This document shows, piece after piece, positions 58,795 to 64,000 of a stretch of DNA of 64,000 bases. A model generated the notes under the pieces. It did no database searches, had not been told where the DNA came from, and worked only from the letters and a program-made list of their open reading frames with translations. The stretch is from Acidobacteriota bacterium (GTDB lineage Bacteria > Acidobacteriota > Vicinamibacteria > Fen-336). Where the stretch lies: the NCBI GenBank assembly GCA_011526565.1, contig WYBL01000020.1, forward strand, positions 1 through 64,000, in the 5' to 3' direction. The translations under genes and the position numbers were made by a program. How positions within the stretch are numbered: position 1 is the first letter of the stretch; every line of letters begins with the position of its first letter.

Positions 58795-59840
58795 TCCCCC
58801 ACCTGCGCGGGCTGCTGCCCGAGGAGCTGCCCGCGCGCGTGCCGGAGGCCGGCCTCTCGCCGACCCTCGCCCGCCGCGTCGCGAACCGCGTGCTCGCGCA
58901 GTACCGCGACGAGCTCGACGGCGTCAGCGGCCTGTCGAAGCGCGCCGCGGAAGCCCTGCGCGCGGGCACCCGCGTGGACCGGCTGGCCCTCGCCGACCGC
59001 CGTGCGAGCGCGGTCGACCCGTTCGTCAAGTACCTGTTCCGGGCGCCGGACGGGCGCAGCTTCGAGACCGTGCGCATCCCTCTCGAGAAGCCGCGCTTCA
59101 GCGTGTGCGTCTCCTCCCAGGTCGGCTGCGCCCTCGAGTGCGCCTTCTGCGAGACCGGGCGGCTCGGCTTCACCCGCAACCTCGAACCGTGGGAAATCGT
59201 CGACCAGGTGCTCGCCGTGCGCGCCGACTCTCCGGAGCGCCCCGTCACCGGCGTCGTGTTCCAGGGCCAGGGCGAGCCGTTCCAGAACTACGACAACGTG
59301 CTGAAGGCCGCGGCCCTGCTGCGCCACCCGTGCGGGCCGCGGATCGGCGCCGACCGCATCACGATCTCCACGGTCGGCCTGCTGCCGCAGATCGAGCGCT
59401 ACGTCGACGAGGGCCATCCCTACCGGCTGATCCTGTCGCTGACCTCGGCGCTGCCGGACAAGCGGGCCGAGCTGCTGCCGGTCGCGCGGCGCTGGCCCGT
59501 GCCGGACCTGATCGCCGCGATGAAGCGGCTGGCGCAGCGACAGCGCAACCTGATCAACATCGCCTGGGTGCTGATGGGCGGCGTCAACGACGACCCGGCC
59601 GAGGTGCGCGAACTCGCGCGCCTGCTGGGCGGATTCCCGGTGCGCGTCTCGGTGATCGACGTCAACGATCCGACCGGCCTGTACCGGCGCGCGACCGACG
59701 CCGAGCGCAGCCGCTTCTTGTCCGCCCTCGCCGAGCACCGGCTGGGCTTCGTGCGCCGCTACTCCGGCGGTCCCGACATCCACGCCGCCTGCGGCATGCT
59801 CGCCTCGACCGCCCGCGGGGGCGCTACGCTTCGCCCATGA
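58791..59840 (+). CDS. RlmN-like radical SAM methyltransferase
   Basis: The 349-aa protein has the RlmN/Cfr core SSQVGCALECAFCETGRLGF (radical SAM CxxxCxxC). VFQGQGEPFQNYDNV stands at the GMGEPL position, and a C-terminal Cys lies in HAACGML, the methyl-carrier position. RlmN methylates A2503 of 23S rRNA and A37 of some tRNAs. Departures from the usual sequence (QGEPF, SLTSALPDKR) make it a divergent member, so a different target or an accessory paralogue is possible. GTG start overlaps the GspB stop. Confidence 0.83.
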   Translation: MIPHLRGLLPEELPARVPEAGLSPTLARRVANRVLAQYRDELDGVSGLSKRAAEALRAGTRVDRLALADRRASAVDPFVKYLFRAPDGRSFETVRIPLEKPRFSVCVSSQVGCALECAFCETGRLGFTRNLEPWEIVDQVLAVRADSPERPVTGVVFQGQGEPFQNYDNVLKAAALLRHPCGPRIGADRITISTVGLLPQIERYVDEGHPYRLILSLTSALPDKRAELLPVARRWPVPDLIAAMKRLAQRQRNLINIAWVLMGGVNDDPAEVRELARLLGGFPVRVSVIDVNDPTGLYRRATDAERSRFLSALAEHRLGFVRRYSGGPDIHAACGMLASTARGGATLRP

Positions 59841-60934
59841 GCCTCGACCGCCTGCCGACCCCGGCCCCTGTCGTCGACCTCGACGTGCTCGAGCGCAACC
59901 TGGCGCGGATGGCGCTGCGCGCGCAACAGGCGGGCCTCGCGCTCCGCCCGCACGCGAAGACCCACAAGACGCTCCAGATCGCGCGCCTGCAGCTCGCCGA
60001 AGGTGCGATCGGCCTGACCGTCGCCAAGACGGCCGAAGCCGAGGTCTACGCCGGCGCCGGCTTCGAGGACCTGTTCGTCGCCTACCCCGTGGTCGGCGTC
60101 GGCAAGCCCGAGCGGCTGCTGGCCGTGGCCCGCCGCGCGAAGCTCGCGGTCGGCGTCGACTCGGTGGAGGGAGCGCGCGCGCTCGGCGTGCCGTTCGCCG
60201 CGGCCGGAATGCGGCTGCGGGTTCGCATCGAGATCGACTGCGGGCAGCGCCGCACCGGCGTACGGCCGGAGGACGCCGCCTCGCTCGCCCGCGAGGTCAG
60301 CGCGCTGCCCGGCCTCGAGCTGGAAGGCGTGTTCACCCACGGCGGCCACGCCTACGAGGCGACGAGCGATGCGGAGCGCGGCGCTCGCGCCGGCGAGGAA
60401 GCCGCCCTGGTCGCGACCGCCGCGGCGGCGATTCGCGAGGTGGGACTCGCCTGCCCGGTCGTCTCGCTCGGCTCGACGCCGACGCTCGAGGGCCTCGGCG
60501 ATGCGATGGGGGGCGCGGGCGTGACCGAGGCCCGGCCGGGCAACTACGTCTTCCACGACGCGACCCAGGTGGCGCTCGGGAGTTGCACGCTCGAGGACTG
60601 CGCGCTGAGCGTGCTGGCAACGGTCGTCAGCGTGCCCGCCCCCGACCGGGCCGTGCTCGACGCCGGCAGCAAGGCGCTCGCGGCGGACGGCCGCCGCCCG
60701 ACGCCGGACGGCCACGGGATCGTCGTCGGCACCCGCAGCCGGGTGGCCCGCCTCTCCGAGGAGCACGGCGTCGTCGCCGTCGCGCCGGGGGACGCGTTCC
60801 ACGTCGGGCAGCGGGTGCGCGTGGTCCCCAACCACGCCTGCGTGGTCTCGAACCTCCACGACGTGCTGTATGCCGTGCGCCGCGGGGAGGTCGAGGAGGG
60901 CTGGCCGGTCGCCGCCCGCGGCCGCGTCGAGTAG
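59837..60934 (+). CDS. D-threonine aldolase / D-serine dehydratase-like PLP enzyme
   Basis: This 365-aa fold-type III (alanine racemase-like) enzyme has the PLP lysine in LRPHAKTHKTLQ and the C-terminal metal site in VVPNHACVVSNLHD. That layout fits the DSD1/D-threonine aldolase family, which uses PLP plus a divalent metal to split or dehydrate D-hydroxy amino acids. The ATG overlaps the rlmN-like stop (ATGA), the last link of a four-gene coupled chain. Confidence 0.87.
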   Translation: MSLDRLPTPAPVVDLDVLERNLARMALRAQQAGLALRPHAKTHKTLQIARLQLAEGAIGLTVAKTAEAEVYAGAGFEDLFVAYPVVGVGKPERLLAVARRAKLAVGVDSVEGARALGVPFAAAGMRLRVRIEIDCGQRRTGVRPEDAASLAREVSALPGLELEGVFTHGGHAYEATSDAERGARAGEEAALVATAAAAIREVGLACPVVSLGSTPTLEGLGDAMGGAGVTEARPGNYVFHDATQVALGSCTLEDCALSVLATVVSVPAPDRAVLDAGSKALAADGRRPTPDGHGIVVGTRSRVARLSEEHGVVAVAPGDAFHVGQRVRVVPNHACVVSNLHDVLYAVRRGEVEEGWPVAARGRVE

Positions 60935-60969
60935 CGGCCCCGTCCCAGCTTCTCGTGCCTGCCGGATCG

Positions 60970-60996
60970 TTGACATTCCATTACTTGACTAGTCAA
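60970..60996 (+). promoter_or_regulatory. Promoter region with perfect palindrome TTGACTAGTCAA (MarR operator candidate)
   Basis: TTGACA at 60970-60975 is a consensus -35, and TTGACTAGTCAA at 60985-60996 is a perfect 12-bp palindrome. The AT-rich stretch lies just before the MarR-type gene. MarR regulators commonly bind such palindromes overlapping their own promoter. A -10 is not obvious; ATTACC-like sequence at 61007 is the best candidate if 60985 is the -35. Confidence 0.6.
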
Positions 60997-61032
60997 TCAT
61001 TGCTCGATTACCTTTCTCGCATGGAGCCCGGC

Positions 61033-61521
61033 ATGAGTCGCATCCGACAGGAGATCCGCCAGCGACGACCGTTCCCGTCGCGCGGCCAGGAGGGCGCCGT
61101 CGCCCTGCTGCGCACGGCCGACCTCGTGCGGCGCTTCGTGGCCGCGGTGCTGGAGCCCCACGACCTGACACTGCAGCAGTACAACGTGCTGCGGATCCTG
61201 CGCGGCGCGGGGGCCGAAGGCCTGCCCACGCTCGAGGTCGGGGTGCGGATGATCGAGCAGGCGCCCGGCGTCACCCGCCTGCTCGACCGTATCGAGGCCA
61301 AGGGCCTCGTGAGCCGCGAGCGCTGCCCGCACGACCGGCGCCAGGTGACCTGCCGGATCACGCCGGCGGGACTCGCGCTGGTCGCCCGCCTCGACCAGCC
61401 CGTGCTGGAGGCCGACGACGCCTGCTTCTCGAAGCTGTCCGCGAAAGAACTCGACGACCTGATCCAGTTGCTCGACGCCGTGCGCAGTTCCCTTCATCCC
61501 CCTTCCCAACCCGAGGAGTGA
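61033..61521 (+). CDS. MarR-family transcriptional regulator
   Basis: The 162-aa protein has a winged helix with LTLQQYNVLRILRGAG, MIEQAPGVTRLLDRIEAKGL and RERCPHDRRQVTCRIT, the MarR wing. The ATG at 61033 has GGAG 6 nt upstream, better than the ATG at 61021. The YceI gene follows 8 bp after the stop, so the regulator likely controls that gene and itself through the palindrome upstream. Confidence 0.9.
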   Translation: MSRIRQEIRQRRPFPSRGQEGAVALLRTADLVRRFVAAVLEPHDLTLQQYNVLRILRGAGAEGLPTLEVGVRMIEQAPGVTRLLDRIEAKGLVSRERCPHDRRQVTCRITPAGLALVARLDQPVLEADDACFSKLSAKELDDLIQLLDAVRSSLHPPSQPEE

Positions 61522-61529
61522 AACCCGTC

Positions 61530-62141
61530 ATGAAGTCCCTGTCCCTGCTGTTCGCCGCGACCCTCGCGGCCGTCCCCGCCCTGCCGGCCGTCGCCGCCGA
61601 CGTGTGGACCGTCGACAAGACCCACTCGGAGCTCGGTTTCTCCGTTCGCCACCTGGGCGTCTCACGAGTGCGCGGAGCCTTCAACGACTACGCCGTGCGC
61701 GTCGAGGCCGACCCGAGCCGTCCCGAGAATTCGAAGGTGGAGGTCACGATCCAGGCCGCGAGCATCGACACCCGCAACCAGGGCCGCGACAACCACCTGA
61801 AGTCGCCCGACTTCTTCGACGTCGCCACCCACCCGACGATCACGTTCAAGAGCACGTCGATCAAGGCTGCGGGCGAGAACCTCTACCACGTGACCGGGGA
61901 CTTCACGATGCGCGGCGTCACGAAGCAGCTCACGATCCCGGTCACGTTCACCGGCTTCTCGAACATGCGCGGTACCGACAAGGCCGGCTTCGAGCTGGAG
62001 ACCACCATCAACCGCAAGGACTACGGCGTCTCCTGGAGCGCAGTGCTCGACAACGGCGGCCTGGTGGTCTCGGACGACGTGAAGATCGAGATCGCGCTGC
62101 AGATGAACAAGGAGAAGCCGGCGGCGCCGGCCGCGCCATAA
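61530..62141 (+). CDS. YceI-family periplasmic lipid-binding protein
   Basis: The 203-aa protein has a signal peptide (ending in PAVAA) and the YceI lipocalin-like domain: WTVDKTHSELGFSVRHLGVS, DNHLKSPDFFDVATHPTI and GDFTMRGVTKQLTIPV. YceI proteins bind isoprenoids or amphiphilic lipids in the periplasm. ATG 61530 is chosen over GTG 61518 for signal-peptide fit. It is the second gene of the MarR operon. Confidence 0.93.
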   Translation: MKSLSLLFAATLAAVPALPAVAADVWTVDKTHSELGFSVRHLGVSRVRGAFNDYAVRVEADPSRPENSKVEVTIQAASIDTRNQGRDNHLKSPDFFDVATHPTITFKSTSIKAAGENLYHVTGDFTMRGVTKQLTIPVTFTGFSNMRGTDKAGFELETTINRKDYGVSWSAVLDNGGLVVSDDVKIEIALQMNKEKPAAPAAP

Positions 62142-62172
62142 CTCCTCCGGTCGTCACGGGCGCGCTCCGTTC

Positions 62173-62188
62173 GCGGGGCGCGCCCCGC
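62173..62188. terminator. Palindromic hairpin after yceI
   Basis: A perfect 16-nt palindrome with arms GCGGGGCG/CGCCCCGC is followed by TTCTTC on the + strand. An alternative hairpin pairs GCCCC with GGGGC around the same pyrimidines. It lies between two convergent genes and may terminate both. Confidence 0.45.
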
Positions 62189-62204
62189 TTCTTCGTGGGG
62201 CGGC

Positions 62205-63998
62205 TCAGGCGCCGCCGGCCAGCAGCAGGCGCTCGGCGAGGACCAGGGCATCGACGGGCCAGAACTCCGCCGGCCTTGGCCGGCGCGTGGCGTCGTGGGC
62301 CCGGCAGCTCAGCACCAGCCGCGCCCAGCGCGCGGGCACGCTGCTGCGGCCGTGGATCGCGCCGAGCAGGGCGCCCGCGATCGCGGCGTTGGTGTCGGTG
62401 TCGCCGCCGCGGCGCACCGAGCGCACCACGCCCTCCTCCAGCGAACGCGCGTGCAGCGCCTCGAAGAAGGCGTTCTGCAACGCGATCAGCACCCAGCCGT
62501 CGGATCCGGCATCGGCGCGCCGCGGCACCTCCGCGGCCGCCAACAGGGTGTCGAGCACGGGCTTCTCGCCACCCGCCCGCCGCGTCCAGGCCACGGCAGC
62601 CTCCCACGCGGCCCTTCCCCCCGCGCCCGTGCGCAGCGCGTGAGCCAGCGCCACGACGTACGCCGCGCAGGCGTCCCCGCACACCGCGTGCGGGTGGGTC
62701 AGCGCGCTGTCCTGGCGCGCGAGGTCGGCGGCGGCCTCCGGCGGAAGCGCGTGGGCGAACACGGCGAGCGGCGAGACCCGCATCAGCGAGCCGTTCGCCT
62801 GGGAGTCCGCCTTGGGGTGGCCCGCGAGCGCGCCGGCGGTCGTGCCGCCGATGTCGAACGGGCCCGAGGCGCGCCACGCGTGGTACGCCGCGAGCGCGCC
62901 CGCCGGGTCGTACTTCCCCGCCGCCACGATCGATCGCGCGAGGGCGAGCGCCATCTCGGAGTCGTCGGTCGGCTGGCCGGCCAGCGTGTTCCAGGTTCCG
63001 CCGTCCTCGAGCTCGCGCGGACCGTCGCCGTGTCGCGCGGCGATCGCCTCGGCGCGTTCGAACTCCACCAGGCTGCCGAGGCTGTCGCCCGCGAGCTGGC
63101 CGAGCAGGGCCCCCTGCGCACGTGACAGCAGTCCCGCGTCGCGCACGGTGCGGCCCGGCTCGAGGACGACCGGCTGGAAGCGGGCCGCGGGCCCCTCGAG
63201 CGAAGCGCGCCACTCGCGCCCCGCGAGGTCCGCTGCGACCTCGGGCGAGCCGGCGAACGCGCGCTGGCACTGGCTGCGGCCGTCGGCTGCATAACGCACG
63301 GGCTGCCCGTCCTGGTCGAGCAGGACTCCACCGGCGCCGCGAACGAGGGCGTGGCCCGCCGCGTAGTCCCACGCCCCCGGCGCGTAGAGCGACACCGCCG
63401 CCGCCGCGTCGCCGGCGGCCACCAGCGCCAGGCGGTGGGCGATGCTGACGACGGCGCGGAAGCGGGCCGGGCGCAGCGCGTCGAGGTTGCCTTGCGGCCG
63501 GCGATCCGCGCCCGAGGAGACGAGCACGACGTCGGTCGGCCCGAGTCGTGCGGGGAACGTAGCAGGCGCGGGCCGCCCGTCGCGGGTGACCGGGCCGCAG
63601 CCTTCGGCCCACGCGTACAGCGTGCCGTCGTCGTCGGGATAGGCGAACGCGAGGACCACGCCGAGCACCGGCAGCCCGCCGTGGGCGAGCCCGATCGAGA
63701 CGGCGCTGCCGCGGCGGCCGACGAGGTAGTCGCGGGTGCCGTCGTTGGGATCGACCAGCCACACGGGCGCTCCCGGCGCCCCCTCCGCCGCGCCGGTCTC
63801 CTCGCCGAGGTAGCCGAAGTCCGGGTGGGCGGCCAGCAGCCGCGCGCGGATCGCGCGCTCGGCCTCGACGTCGGCATCGGCCTTGTCGGGACCGTGGCCG
63901 CGCGGCCCCCCGGGCCGGTGGAAGTCGGCGGCGAGGATCGCCCCGGCCTCGCGGGCGGCGGCGATCGCGGTCTCGAGCGGGCCTTGCAGGGAGAGCAC
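62205..63998 (-). CDS. Inositol-monophosphatase-like domain fused to ADP-ribosylglycohydrolase
   Basis: The N-terminal half (1-260) is an IMPase/CysQ-like phosphatase with YLGEETGA, VDPNDGTRDYLVG and GAWDYAAGHALV, the metal-binding triad of the family. The C-terminal half (about 285-597) is a DraG-type ADP-ribosylglycohydrolase with LAGDSLGSLVEF, PTDDSEMALAL and RGGDTDTNAAIAGALLGA. Together they may handle phosphorylated ADP-ribose or NAD-derived nucleotides. The GTG at 63998 fits the domain start, but only two bases of window follow, so the true start could lie beyond it. Confidence 0.87.
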   Translation of the reverse strand: MLSLQGPLETAIAAAREAGAILAADFHRPGGPRGHGPDKADADVEAERAIRARLLAAHPDFGYLGEETGAAEGAPGAPVWLVDPNDGTRDYLVGRRGSAVSIGLAHGGLPVLGVVLAFAYPDDDGTLYAWAEGCGPVTRDGRPAPATFPARLGPTDVVLVSSGADRRPQGNLDALRPARFRAVVSIAHRLALVAAGDAAAAVSLYAPGAWDYAAGHALVRGAGGVLLDQDGQPVRYAADGRSQCQRAFAGSPEVAADLAGREWRASLEGPAARFQPVVLEPGRTVRDAGLLSRAQGALLGQLAGDSLGSLVEFERAEAIAARHGDGPRELEDGGTWNTLAGQPTDDSEMALALARSIVAAGKYDPAGALAAYHAWRASGPFDIGGTTAGALAGHPKADSQANGSLMRVSPLAVFAHALPPEAAADLARQDSALTHPHAVCGDACAAYVVALAHALRTGAGGRAAWEAAVAWTRRAGGEKPVLDTLLAAAEVPRRADAGSDGWVLIALQNAFFEALHARSLEEGVVRSVRRGGDTDTNAAIAGALLGAIHGRSSVPARWARLVLSCRAHDATRRPRPAEFWPVDALVLAERLLLAGGA

Positions 63999-64000
63999 GC

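Overview
The window is a very GC-rich (roughly 70% or more by eye), gene-dense bacterial chromosome segment with about 52 protein genes, one initiator tRNA and no sign of phage, insertion sequences or CRISPR. Several features point to Acidobacteriota, possibly Thermoanaerobaculia or a relative. These are a PadR regulator translationally coupled to an ADOP-type duplicated permease (38765-41748), tricorn-like and S9 peptidases, and dense operons whose genes overlap at GTGA or ATGA. The assignment is inferred from gene content only.

0-12.7 kb: folE sits beside a MerR/B12-binding regulator that has the CarH/LitR photoreceptor motifs. An anti-sigma kinase, a GH63-type glucosidase, an aminotransferase and an SDR follow. 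A photoactive yellow protein (PYP) homologue has three tandem 11-bp repeats upstream. A PIG-L deacetylase, an S9 peptidase and a TPR protein complete the block. 12.6-20.2 kb: after tRNA-fMet comes a minus-strand operon. Read 5' to 3' it encodes IspH, a double-CNB protein with four [4Fe-4S] motifs, a membrane protein with two H-x13-H helices (di-heme b signature), a decaheme cytochrome c, a double-FHA protein and a degenerate Clp-like ATPase. It looks like a nucleotide-regulated transmembrane electron conduit and is one of two candidates here for an undescribed system.

20.2-26.3 kb: a complete oleABCD long-chain olefin operon fused by overlaps to a GT39 transferase. 26.3-32.9 kb: two small membrane proteins, a MocR regulator with an apparent one-base frameshift, a tricorn-like protease, and a lipoprotein peroxiredoxin whose peroxidatic residue is encoded by an in-frame TGA followed by a plausible bacterial SECIS hairpin, so it is probably a selenoprotein. 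33.0-36.3 kb: an archaeal-type gatE-gatD pair, unexpected in a bacterium.

36.3-42.4 kb: a membrane-fused spermidine synthase-like protein, the ADOP/PadR pair and a DinB-like protein. 42.4-49.4 kb: the second candidate system, with a membrane-anchored peptidoglycan amidase, an actin-like ATPase, a periplasmic TPR/cytoplasmic AAA protein, a second AAA protein, an 86-aa protein and a PlsC-like acyltransferase. 49.4-64 kb: a TPR lipoprotein with a cysteine-rich tail, a DEAD-box helicase, an ABC-F ATPase, a glycosyltransferase, a CNB protein, an alpha/beta hydrolase, an ExeA/GspB pair coupled to an RlmN-like methylase and a D-threonine-aldolase-like enzyme, a MarR-YceI unit with a perfect 12-bp palindrome, and an IMPase-ADP-ribosylglycohydrolase fusion at the edge. 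Many starts lie only 6-22 bp after a -10-like hexamer, suggesting very short or absent leaders.
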